A DNA stretch of 64,000 nucleotides from Tigriopus japonicus (taxonomy: Eukaryota > Arthropoda > Copepoda > Harpacticoida > Harpacticidae). The position numbers and the translations under genes are program-made. Each line of letters starts with the position of its first letter. Positions within the stretch are counted from its first letter, which is position 1. The stretch lies in the NCBI GenBank assembly GCA_010645155.1, contig CM021316.1, positions 3,588,800 to 3,652,799 on the forward strand. Reading direction: 5' to 3'. Below the pieces are notes generated by a model. The model saw only the letters and a list, made by a program, of their open reading frames with translations. It made no database searches and was not told the origin of the DNA. Below, in pieces: positions 1-11,300 of this stretch.

Positions 1-1483
1 AATAATTGCGATTTCCATTTTAGCTTGAGGAAATGTGTAACAGTCAGTTTGTGATTTTGGTTGTGTGTATGTGTGCCATACGACAGAGAGAAAAAGATTC
101 CATTATCTTGTCCCTCTTTCGCTGAGGATGACATGCACCTTCATCTTGCGTCCCGCTACGTGAGTTCCAGTTTCAATTGCAAAAAAACGCTTTGTTGTGT
201 AAACTTCAATGCTTTGGGATAGATCGGTTTGCTTCAAGGCTTGTCGAACATACAAAATCTGGTACTCTTTTAGTCCGCTTGTATGCGTGGATGGATGCAA
301 GGTTGAAAATTGTGCCAGTAAAATGTGCCCATAAATCCCTACCTTTGATTTATCGTCTCCGAGCTCTTGCGCACTACGTATGTACAACCTAACCGCCCAC
401 AAGTTATTTCACCCACAATAAACACACACACGCTTGCAAGTACCCTTTTATTAAAAATGCCGGTAATTACTGCCCTAATCCCAAGCTGAAGGAGAGAGGA
501 TGAGCCGTAATATTCGCGATTAAAATGGCCCATTTCTCAATCCAATTGCATTCAAAAAGTAATTACGAACAGCACAAGAGAGGATAGAAACGAGGTGGGG
601 GGCGAAGGTCATCGCTTCGACATCAAAGAAAACTTCTGCGAAGGGTGGAAGAAGGGGACTCTTCGTTTCTCATCAAACTTCCATTCGAACACCCCCTCGC
701 AATCGGAAACAATAGAAAATTGACAATCTAAGGTCATGATCAAGAATACCAAATCGGCTTTTGTCAGGCCACCCTCCACTTTCGGACCAGATATTACGTA
801 CAGTAAAGATAGTAGAAGTTCACGCACAATTACCTAAGCCTCTTTTTCCTCACATTTTGATCCAGTTTGAAATTGGTGACATTTGGAGCATGTCCGAAAA
901 ACAAAAATGGAGTTGTGTACATTGCAATATGTACGATACACTTCGAGCGATTTAAGTTCGCGTAAAAAAGGCACGCCTTTGAAACTTCTTATGGAATCTC
1001 AACGAACGTTTTACTCAAATCATTAGTTCCTGAACTTAAATGATGCTATCGTTTGCGGTGTAAGAAAGATAATGGAAACCACAGAAATGTACAAGTGAAC
1101 AATGTTGCCATTTTGCAAATCAGATGGACCTCCTTGGGAATTCAGACACGTCGTTTTTATTAGGAATCTCCCATGTTCGGGAAGGCAACGAAATGTCGCG
1201 TAGACAAGCGTTTGACTCCGATTGTGTTCATTGAAATCACCATCTCTTCCCCAAACCCCCGTCAAGGATATGAGAACTCTCATTATTGTTACTATTTGTC
1301 AATATCGTTCTTTTGCTGGATTTCATTCCTTTCCTAGATCATCTAACTTACTCTTTTTTCGTTCATCTCGTTGTTTTCAAGAGAACACTAAGAAGCGCCA
1401 AATTTAAAAATACATGGGTTCCGTAATTCAATCAAAGCGGTACAAAATTTGAAGCAAAATATTTCAAAACAGGTGTGGCTTAC
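1..1483. other. Probable intron or 3' part of the 1.5-5.5 kb gene; nothing identified
   Basis: This stretch lies downstream of the last exon found for the minus-strand gene and must hold its next exon unless that exon lies outside the window. Minus-strand open stretches at 609-827 and 1023-1283 have no good acceptor or donor and no recognisable similarity. A short GT/AT-rich run lies at 58-75. Confidence 0.4.
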
Positions 1484-4400
1484 CTTTAGAATGTCGTCCG
1501 GAGATCCGAAGTTCAAAGGCTGTCGTTTCAAGTGATTCTTTACAATTTTTTGTAGGGCGTCAAAGAAGTCATCGTTCTTCACTTGGTAATCCGTGTCAGA
1601 TTGCAGGTCAAAGCTCACATTCCCCGATTTCTGCGCCAACACCAACTTCAGTTGCTTCCAATCTGAGGCCGGAAAGACGAGCCCCATCTCGGTACATTTC
1701 TGCAAACGCAAAAAAATGCATTTGATACCGTGAATTGGGGTTAAATTGGAGAACCAGGTCGATTTGATGTTTGGTGGGCTTTTGTAGTTTTTTTTGTTGA
1801 GTCAAAAAATCAAAGACTAGAGCGAGATGGCGAGGACGGCACTCAGGAAGAGGGAGGATGTAAAACATTTGCATAAACGCCTACACAACAATGCACAGTC
1901 GATTAAAGGGAAGTTTTTTTACGTGGACTCTGATTTAAAAGCCATTGATCACTCTAATTCATATCGCATTCCACAACCCTTCATAAACCGTAAGCAAATA
2001 CAGCGTGAAAAGTGACTTGAACTAAAGGCACACACACATATCCTTGACTCGATCCATCGTCTTCTCAGGTACCCACTATGATATTTACAAAGTTGCAATT
2101 AAAAAAAGGTTCACAGAGAGTGTGATGAAAACTTGGAAGCTTTGCGAAACTTTCACCTCAACTACCAACATCAAGGAAGATATAAAAGATCCCGAAAAAA
2201 TACACCCGAGTCTACGGTTCTTAACGAGTTTCCTCAAAATGAGTCGTTGGAGTTTCACGACCAAGGCAGGAAAGTATAAATTATACAATTTCAATGGTCT
2301 CTCCCGAATCTCTCTTCTTCGAATCCCGCAAGGAAATAGGAGCTAAGAACCACCTCATTCACCCTATGATCAATCATGATCGATAAAAGTGGTCGAGAAA
2401 TTGATTTCCAAAACACCACGACTTCCCGGAAGGCACTGAGGTGTTTGACTTCGGTGGCATCCCTGAAAGTCAATTTTGTCTGTCTTACCTGTTTTAAGCC
2501 TTCAAAGGACATTTTGGCCTCCTGATCCAGATAGGAGGGTGATCCCTTCGAGTCCTTATATTCAAGGAGGAGAGCATCCCGCGAATTGAAAGAATTTGGC
2601 TGAACAGGGTTGCCATCTCGGTTCATTTTAGACACGAAACTTGTGGCTCGCCGAGAAGCTCCACTCAATCGAGGCATGCTCTTGGCAGAACTCATTTTCG
2701 GCATGCTTTGCCGAAATTTCGGGAATTGGCCAGATTCTCCTCCTTGACTGCTAGCTGGACCAAAGCTATTGGATTCAGGTCCAAATTCAGGCTCATCATC
2801 TTTCAGTCGATTTTCAGCCTCTTCTTGCTTCTCCAACAACTCAATGAACTGAGTTTTTGACATCCACAATTCTTTTTCATCCTCAATATTGGACCCAAAT
2901 GTGACTTTTGGCCTTAGATTCCCGCTCAATGTGTCCTTGTCGGAGTCACTATCGTCGATCTGTAACGAAATCAATGATACGTTTGTCGTTTATTTCATGA
3001 ACCAAGCCCTCTTCAAAATCAGTTCAGGATGTCATTGACGTTGCTTTTGGTGACATTGTTGGAAAAATATTAATCCATGAATGGATGGAATATCAAATCC
3101 TGACAAGTGACTTATGTTAATATCGTAGAATTTGCCAATGATTCAGTCACTTCCTTTTTCCGCTTCCTTCTGTCCTCTTTTCGATTGGATCGAGGAAAAG
3201 CTCTGATGAATTAACTCATCACAGTCGACCTCATCTAGTATTCAGGTCATGGAAAAGATCTTTCTCTCTCTGTTCAAACGTGTCATGAGCAGAGTTTGAA
3301 CACTCACATTGGAAGCATATACTGTACAAGCACCATACGAATGATGGATGTGTGAAATGTATGTGCTTTTCTTCGCCATCAACAACCCCTTCATATGTTC
3401 AAAGTATGACGGAGGCATAAAGTTGATTACCAATTCGGTCATAAAACGGGCTGAATCTGTAATTCAATCAAGCAAATACGCAATGTGATGTGTAATCATC
3501 GAGTGGGACGCTTTACTCCTATATTTTTTATGTGCTTGTGAGCATGTGTGCGCATCTATCGTGCAGGCCAATAATAAAATATTTCAAAGCCTCGACAAAT
3601 CCGTAATTTCCGGAAACCCCTCTTTTGAAAGTGGATTAGCGTTTTTGCTCAATTTACCATTTACAATTGAAAACGAAAACCACCCCTCATACCGGGATCA
3701 ATAAAACGGATGTTCTTCGTCTACTAATCTGGCCATGATAAAGTTACGAAACAATCGCAACACTGTCCAACCCGTTGGTTGCGGCGAAGTTAGTCACAGT
3801 ATTTTTTCCAAGAATTAGAAGTGAGGTAAAGCATGAACATGATTGTTATGTTCGACGACTTTGAAATGAAGACGAGGCCTTATCGAATGTGGTAATGGAG
3901 GAAGTGCCTCATGGAATCAAACACCCTAGTTCTCCATGGTAGGTAATGGTCTCCGTCAAGACTGCAGAGACCCACTCAACCATGCCATATCATGCCAAAA
4001 GCTTACGAGTCTCCTCACGATTTCCATTCACCTCATAGAAGTTCAGAGATTGTGTTAGTGATGCCAATCACATTTCAGGCAAGATTGGCACCAATGCAAA
4101 CAAACTGGCAAAACGTGGAGTCGTTGACATCCCAGGAGAACCAATGAAGCCGAAAGCAAAAGTGTCAAAGGGGTTCACAAAAAAATATTTCAATTGAGCA
4201 ATTCGCGAAAAATGTGAATGACATAGATCTAGCATCCTTTGGAATCCGTTTTTCGCAAGACACCCCTCTCAAAAATCAAACAGAGAGCAAGAGGGGATAG
4301 AGGGTCAAAGGCATGACAAAAAAACTGGTCTGACGAGATTTCTCTCGGATTTCAGGCCGCTAGAATTTGAACATACTGCACAGTATGTGTGTGTATGTGT

Positions 4401-5451
4401 AGTGTGTGTGCAATAATGCGTTCAAAGGAGAGATTTCTGTGATCTATCTGTCGCCTTTGTCAAGCAGAGAGAGGAAAATTTCCTACTGACGATTTTGGGC
4501 GAGGAAGGGGGAAATGTGTGTGCCGTAAATCTTGATCAGGGACCGCCACGAGATCTTAAATCTGATTAGGGATTGACATTGGGTTTCCCGGATTGCAAGA
4601 TATCCGATCAGAGCTCAGAATAACAAGATAACTGCTTCACCGGTAATAGGTTTAATGCACGTACACACAAAACACACCCACCCTTGATGTTAATGATCTG
4701 ATTCTTACGGGACCATGTGGTTGGTTCTCAACATTTGCGCAGAGACGGAAACAAACAAAGAAGTGACTTACTTCAAACCAAGAAGAATTCCAATAATGCA
4801 CAGATTTTTCTACCAATTTGTCAAGCAACCACATGATGTTCAAGTTGATCTTAAGCTTACCTTGGTGTGGCTGCGTAAGCTTGAGCTCGTCGGGTTGTAA
4901 CTCGAGTATCGCCTCTCATGGGAGGATTTAGATCGTCGAGATCTCACTTCCACTACAGGTGAATCCAAAGCAGGGCGAATGGGTTCCAAATTGGGCTGGA
5001 GGGAACCCATACTTTTCCGAACATTATGCACCACTTGTTTGGCAAAAGAGGACTTGAACATGGAACTGGGCGAGTTGGTATCGCCCAATTCGTCATGTGT
5101 GAACTCTCGCATGAGCAACTCTGGATTCAAGCTCTTGGTGTTATTGAGGTCGAACTCGTGAGGAAAATCCTCCTCAGGAATCATGGTGTCGTGAAGTGAC
5201 GACGTTCGTAGAAGATTGGAGCCAGAAGGAGATCCAGCACGCCCAGAGGAGGCGTCCCAAATGGAACGGGAACGTGGCAAGATGGGTGGATCTTCCGAGT
5301 AGATCCCACTCGTTGGGGCTAGATTTGAGGTTGAGGCCGACACGTGCGAAGACACTTGGCCGCCCAAGTTAAATCTGGGCTTGGGTGTGCGCTCGAGGGG
5401 CGTGTCTTCCTTTCTGGGTGGGGCCATTGGGGACACACACTCGGTGGGCTG
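1484..5451 (-). CDS. Unrecognised Ser-rich protein, three phase-0 exons, 3' end not found
   Basis: Three open exons on the minus strand have matching phase-0 borders: 5451-4861 (acceptor gtttctttgcag, donor CCAAG/gtaag), 2959-2489 (acceptor cgttacag, donor AAACAG/gtaaga) and 1699-1484 (acceptor gtttgcag, donor CTAAAG/gtaagc). The first Met in the first exon is at 5427 (MAPPRKEDTPLERTPKPRF), which gives 418 codons. The reading frame is also open upstream to the splice acceptor, so a further 5' exon is possible. The product is hydrophilic and rich in Ser, Pro and Asp, with an acidic patch (DDSDSDKD) at the start of exon 2, a short charged helix (QFIELLEKQEEAENRLKDD) and a more globular last exon (SDWKQLKLVLAQKSG, FFDALQKIVKNHLK). 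The last donor shows the gene continues below 1484, but I could not pick the next exon. I do not recognise the family. Introns are 1.9 kb and 0.8 kb. Function unknown; exon calls are fairly firm. Confidence 0.65.
4378..4411. repeat. TG/TATG simple repeat
   Basis: An interrupted run of TG and TATG units lies inside the intron of the minus-strand Ser-rich gene. It is ordinary microsatellite material. Confidence 0.7.
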
Positions 5452-7400
5452 CAAAGAAACGGAAAAGGGCACACTAAGTCACTGTCACTTTTCTGGTAAT
5501 TTATCACTCGTTTGACGACAAGTTCATGAACTTTGGGGCAAACAGTCACTACTAGTTGGGTGAGAAACGGGCATGACAATGCTCACAACCCTACATCGCT
5601 CAGTCAACTGGTTATTCCCGATTGTATTTACTACAGAGAGGGCGCTGAAGAACTCTTCGCTTTGCAAAAGGCTCTCTCGGGGATGTTGAGCACTCCAGAG
5701 GCAATCTCTCAAGCACGGATTTTTCCACTCATTGACGCCAAAGCCCGCCGAAAGGCAGGAAAAAACACGCGGGATATGAGCTAAATTCCCCGTCTCCACA
5801 GCAGGCAAGCTCCACACCGTGAAGGCGTGCATTGGCCGCGGAGTAGTACGTAATGTTCAAGCACAGTTAGAAAGAACTGCCATGCACATCGTATCGTGCT
5901 CGTGAATGGAGTGGTGGTGGTTGTGGGTGAATGGATGGAGTAAGATGCACTCCTGGTGGGTTAAATATGGTTTCGTATCATGATTGCCCATTTTACACTT
6001 GTTCTTTACGGTTGATTTCAATCTCAAATGCAAGTTTCTCCATCGAATCGGGTTTTGGACTCTCTAGTTGGGTAGTAAAATGAGTTAAAAGTATCGTGCT
6101 CGGAATTGCTCAGTCATGAACTCCCCACAGGAAACACCTTCCAACTGTTTTCCCAACATCCATCCCCAACCAACCAACCAACCAACCAACCAACCAACCA
6201 CTCAACCAGCTAGCTTGGCTGTCGTTTTGCTCTGGATGATAATCCATAGCCATCTTCGGCTCGTCTTCTTCCTTTTCAGAGTATTTCCCCGAGCTGCGCT
6301 CTCATCTTCCTGTACTTTTCCAAGGTGCTCAGAATCATCAATTTCGTCTGGAAAACCTGCCAGTGATTCACGACAAGAGCGATATTCGTGCCATGGGTTG
6401 TTTCACGACTGGAGATCCTCATTTGCAGATGATGATTTAAAGAAGATCTCCCATAATGCAGAGGAATGGCAATTAAGCTAGATTATAGTAGAGCTTGGGG
6501 AATAGCAGCCCACCCTGAATTTGAGAACTTCTCTTCCATTTGACAAGATTGGTCTGAAGTTTTGTCCGGTTGAGATGCAATCTGGTTTGGTTGCACCGGA
6601 AACAGAAATCATTCATGCCTGACAAAACAGGCCAAGTAATCGTCGGATTCAGCTTTTAGGGGGATGAAGAGAATTTAAAGTCTCTTTGTCGTTGTCGATA
6701 ATTCGCTTCAAGGCAATTGAAGATCTGTTCGCATAATTTAAGCAACGATTGCTTCTCGCAAGTTCCCGTAAAAGGGGAATTCCCTCATTTGAACCAATTG
6801 TTCAACCGTAGAGTTTTATTCATGGTAAACGCGAGGACATGAACGGAGTCATTGTACTAGAATAAATCTTCATTGTCTTACTCGTTACTTGAAAACTCTG
6901 TCGTTGAGTTTGGAAGTTGACCTGACTAGCTATAATCAAGCAATTATTGCCTTCTGGATGAATTCGGAAAATTTGCGATCAACCCCTCAGATAAACCATG
7001 AACCAATTTCTCTTTCAAAGCCCATTGCTTGTCCACCCCAAGTGGCAATTATATGGTAGTCAAGATAATGTATAAGGAAGAGAGCACAACCAATTCAACC
7101 ACCTCCGAGTTGGTTCCCTATCAGACGAGCATTCAATGACCGTGTGCAATTAAAACGAAATCTGAACGTTCTAATCAACTCGTCAGTTACTCATTGGAAG
7201 TCCAAGTAGACAGGGTGGCAATGCAAGGGTGGACAAATGTGAGTTGTTTTACGTGCCCGAAGGTTGTAAGAAATGTTCATTGTTGGCAAGATTAAAGCGA
7301 CGAAACATGGGACTCAGGGCCAAATCCATTGTTTTTTTCTCTGGCCGACAGACATCACAATTGCCAAGCCCTAATGTAAAAATCACCACTGAATGCTCAC
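5452..7400. other. 5' flank of the minus-strand Ser-rich gene; no gene seen
   Basis: Both strands carry open stretches around 5524-5832 (102 codons minus, 83 codons plus), but they overlap antisense and neither has recognisable domains or clear splice borders. Upstream exons or the promoter of the Ser-rich gene may lie here. A CAAC microsatellite is annotated separately. Confidence 0.4.
6165..6200. repeat. (CAAC)n microsatellite
   Basis: About nine uninterrupted CAAC units. In the plus frame they read as alternating Pro-Thr-Asn-Gln, which explains the spurious open frame covering this region. Confidence 0.9.
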
Positions 7401-7566
7401 CTGAGGCCAATTTCTCACCAAGACCCTCCACCACTTGATAATTTTTGAATTTGGCACAAGTAAACCCGCAGGCAGCTACAACTACAACACTAAGTAATAA
7501 TCCACTGAACGTCAACCATATTCTTGAGAAAACGAATTCGCCCCACAGACAACTTCCGTCGTCCAT
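7401..7566 (-). CDS. Candidate first exon encoding a membrane segment or signal anchor
   Basis: An ATG at 7566 opens 55 codons and ends at a consensus donor (GCCTCAG/gtgagc) in phase 1. Residues about 15-37 form a strongly hydrophobic stretch (IWLTFSGLLLSVVVVAACGF) after a short acidic and polar start, followed by a Lys-containing segment. This fits a signal-anchor or uncleaved signal exon, and phase 1 is common after such exons. No partner exon was found: the next known minus-strand exons (5451 and below) have a phase-0 acceptor, so direct joining to them would break the frame. The exon may belong to a separate gene or may be a chance open frame next to a GT repeat. Confidence 0.35.
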
Positions 7567-7589
7567 GTGAGTGTGTGTGTGTGTGTGAG
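7567..7589. repeat. (GT)n microsatellite
   Basis: A run of about ten GT units directly 5' (minus sense) of the candidate membrane-segment exon. On the minus strand it reads His-Thr repeats, so translation is unlikely to begin inside it. Confidence 0.85.
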
Positions 7590-10300
7590 CACTTGCAAAG
7601 GCTTTTGGCACGCTCCTCTGAAATTAATGGCAATTCTCAAAGATTGGCCTCGTAAAAGCTCAAGGTAAGTAAGTCTAACAATCACTTGTGAGAACGCAAC
7701 AGTCCTAAAAGAGGATCTTCACTTCCTCCCTTTCCAGCTTCTCCAGGTCTAATTTGACTCTCAGCACGGGATTTCTAAATCTATGGTTGGTGGCTTCTCC
7801 ATTGTCAACCAACACTCTTTCACGTTACTCATCATGCTCAGATTTGACTTGAGGTTTGCCTCAAAGAGCCCGACATTTGGGCACGTAGGTGCGCATTGAG
7901 CCTGAGCACTCATTCAAGTCGACTCAAATTGGCTATTATGGTGTGGTTGTCATGATTCAAGCGAAGAGATAATGTTTCAATAGCATTGGAACTCGAATGT
8001 TGGAGATGTTGGGAGAAATCTTGAGCTTGGCAGTTTACACAAAAGGTCATTATGTTAATTATGTGGAATTGACTTGAACTACTTTCCATTGGGTTGTTTG
8101 CCTTGGGTGTCATTACGTCAAGCTTGAAACACATCCATTCAAACAAACTGCTGCGTTGTCAATCATTCTGAGAACCCAAAATATACATTTGGTCGCACTT
8201 GGTATAGTTTTAAAAGAACCATAAAAGATTTCTCCTCCTTCAAAGCGGAGGTTTTCCATTCCATTCCATGCCTTCCCTAAGTTGCTCTAAACCTTGGGCA
8301 TTTTGTCAATGGAAGAAAAGTAACGTTAGTCTCATCTGTTGTTACTTGGCCATTGGAGAAAGAATCACTAGTTGTCTTTTGTCCGTCCAACCTCAACAAA
8401 AACCAAAGAGTAGTGACTTCTAAAGCGAACTGACTTTGAATTCGTGCCCTTACTTTTATGCAATTGAGATACATAGCCATGAGTGACTAAATATGTTAAA
8501 TGTATCTTGGAAAATGAACGTGCAAGTCAATCCAGATGAGACTTGAGGAATGGAAATCACGATCATCTTTTCATTTACTCTGTGCTGGTATTGAGATGGC
8601 CGCCCATATGGCGTTGCAACGTTGCTGGTTCATTGGAAATATGATGCCAAATTAGGGCTTGTCTGAAGAAAATGCCAGAGAAGTATCTTAAAGAGCCATT
8701 CTGGGTTACGGTGATGTCCAAATTAATGAGTCTTGTCATGAGCGATAACGTGAGTATGATTGAGAATGCACTTTGCTTTTAGCATATTTGCAAGCAAACC
8801 AAGAGATCCTTTCCTGAATGAAAGCTGACAATAATGAAGTGAAGATGACTCAAGACAATTTTGCACCTTTCGGGAATTTCTCTGTACTCTCAAATCGTTG
8901 TGCCAGATATCCGGGAAAACTGAATGAACAAAGGATGCCGCATCATTCACAGTTTTAGTGAAAAGTACTTCATGCTCCAAAGCACCATCCTGTTATGCGA
9001 AAAATGGCTGTTTGCCTCTTTCTCTTGGTTTAGATGCTTAGCTAAGGGAGTTCAGATTCAGCCACAAATTGACAATGAGTATGGGAACACTTTGACATGA
9101 GAGTAAGGAAGTCTTATCACGTAGCGTGGCTCATTAATTACCACATCGACGCTTTAACTTCCTCTGAGAATTCATATGATACGCATCAGGAAAAGCTTGA
9201 TATCATCCCGGTTTCATGAAATAATTATCAAAGACTCAATTCAACCTTGGCAATTGCCCAGACCTTGTAAAAAAGTACGCAAAAAGGGGCCCATTTCTCA
9301 AAATATGTACAACCAACAATTAGCGTGGCACGACGGTTCGCCGAACTAAAATATGAGCCAAGCAGCCGATATTATTAACAAATTACCTTGAGGTACCCAG
9401 GAATCCTTGGCCAATTGGGTCTCAAGGCTGGCAAACTAACAAATGACCACTTATGAGTGGTTTTGTCATGCCAAGTCGCCATTTCGTTCATCTCCAATCA
9501 ATCTGCAATGCTGTGAGGTTCATTTTAGTGCGTCTTTTTCGTTTGAGTGCGTAAGAACAAGCCAACCTTTTTGACTTGGACAAATTACATTGCTCTAGTA
9601 TTACATCGAGAAAGTTCTCATTTCAATAGAACCCGGTGGAAATAAATCTCATTTTTTGTTCACTTGGAAATGATACCTCTTAAACCGGTACATGAAAGGG
9701 GTTACGCTACACAAATTTGACAAATATGGCCGTGGTTCCACATGAGATCCATTGGAGATGATGAAGATGGACATCAAACACAAAGACTAGAAAATCAGGG
9801 TGAATGACTACTAAAAATGTGTTGGTTTCCTGGCCTGACATATTTGGGAATTTGAATTCCCTGAGGAAGCATTGGGAACTTCCTAAATCCCATCGTAACC
9901 AATAATTTTGATGCCATTGTCGGGCAATTGAGTTGCCTTCGTCCAATCTAGAAGAGCTTGACTTCCTTTGATTTGAAAATTGAGGGGTTCATTTCAATGC
10001 AAGGTAATCTTACGACGAAAAATGGTTCGAGATTGAGGTCATGTCAAGAGCTGTAAAAGGACATATTCCATTCATTTATGGTCTGTTTTTGCACAGAGGG
10101 GGAGGAAGCAATGAAAAATGGAAGGCCGTTCCGAATCGGGGCGAGAAAATCTTCATCTCGTTTTCAATTTCCCGCCGAATCAAAATCAAGGTTAGCCAAG
10201 GTAACAAGAAATCAAAATTGGACATAGTAAAAAGGGGCCCTCGTGGATTTGGGTGGCCCTTGAGAGGATCTAGTTCGTGAGCTTCCTAATGAACGCATAT
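7590..10300. other. Non-coding stretch, no gene seen
   Basis: Open frames here are short (up to about 85 codons), lie on both strands, lack domains and lack paired splice sites. I see no RNA gene or complete mobile element. Confidence 0.5.
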
Positions 10301-10336
10301 CCGCTCCAAATATAGCCAAATATTTATTTGGAGCGG
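10301..10336. repeat. Perfect 12-bp hairpin (CCGCTCCAAATA / TATTTGGAGCGG)
   Basis: CCGCTCCAAATA at 10301-10312 and its exact reverse complement at 10325-10336 are separated by 12 bases, and the inner bases (TAG...ATT) add little to the pairing. With a GC-rich base and AT-rich top it could form a cruciform, or it could be the remnant of a small inverted-repeat element. No T-run follows, so it is not an obvious terminator. Confidence 0.8.
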
Positions 10337-11300
10337 AGGTCTTCCTTGCATGCAACGGAAGATGGCAGGCTGGGTTTCTACTACACAAGTGAATGTCAGG
10401 ATTGTGATGGTTGTTTATGTGGTTGATGCGTGGAGAGAACTTGAGCCATGGCAGGATCCCTTCAATCCATCTATCCATGCGGGTTCCGTTATGGTCGAGA
10501 CCACAACTGATGCAACATCTTTCTTTTCCCACTCCGTTCTCTTATTCAAATATGGTGGCAATGAGATAGGCATCTCCAAGGTTGGTCGGGAATTGGGGCT
10601 CATAGAACTTAAGAGGATGACTTTCCTCCTGCTGCAAATGCGCCGAGTGGAATTTCATGAACGATTCATCTCGGTGCATTCATATCCAAACCAGCAGAGC
10701 CGACAATCCCAATTGTGGCATTGAGAGCGTGCTAGTTGATGAATACCACCCAATATGAAGTGATAGTTGTACACCTTGTCATGAGAATCTTTGGCCAAAT
10801 GAAAGAGAAAAAGGCCTGGAGAAAGTTGAGACGGGGCGCTGAATGGAGGCAAATTTCCGGGAGACTTGTCCACTTTGAGGTGGATGAAAGTTGGAAGCAC
10901 TTCCGCAAGGGGCTCCTTGACAAGGAAACTGAACCCCTTGTGCGACAAAAGGCTCTGATCTTGGTGACACTTAAGTTAGAGGAAGGCGAACTCCTTAATT
11001 GTTTCTCGGCTTCTCCCAAGGTGCATCATAATTCTTGGGTCGCAATTCCTCGTAAATGCCCACCCTATCCATATTCATGGCGGCCACCTTTTAACCACGC
11101 CGGCCTTCCATGTAATTCGATGCCACTTTTTTGCATTTAAATGACCTCCTGCGAATGGGAAGTCTTTGCCAAACTTGCATTGGTCCAACATTTCCATCGG
11201 GAATTCTCGTCTTGTCATTCCTTTGTGCAAGATAAAATTGAGTCGGGTAAAGCTAAAATTAAACGTAGGTATGGCTTTTTGCGCGACTAACCGCATTACG
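10337..11300. other. ORF-dense stretch of uncertain coding status
   Basis: Several overlapping open frames occur on both strands. The longest are plus 10736-11140 (134 codons) and 10350-10724 (124 codons), and minus 10212-10532 (106 codons) and 10655-10948 (97 codons). None matches a family I know, and frames overlap antisense. Base composition is more GC-rich than the flanks. It could be a decayed gene or mobile-element fragment. Confidence 0.3.
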
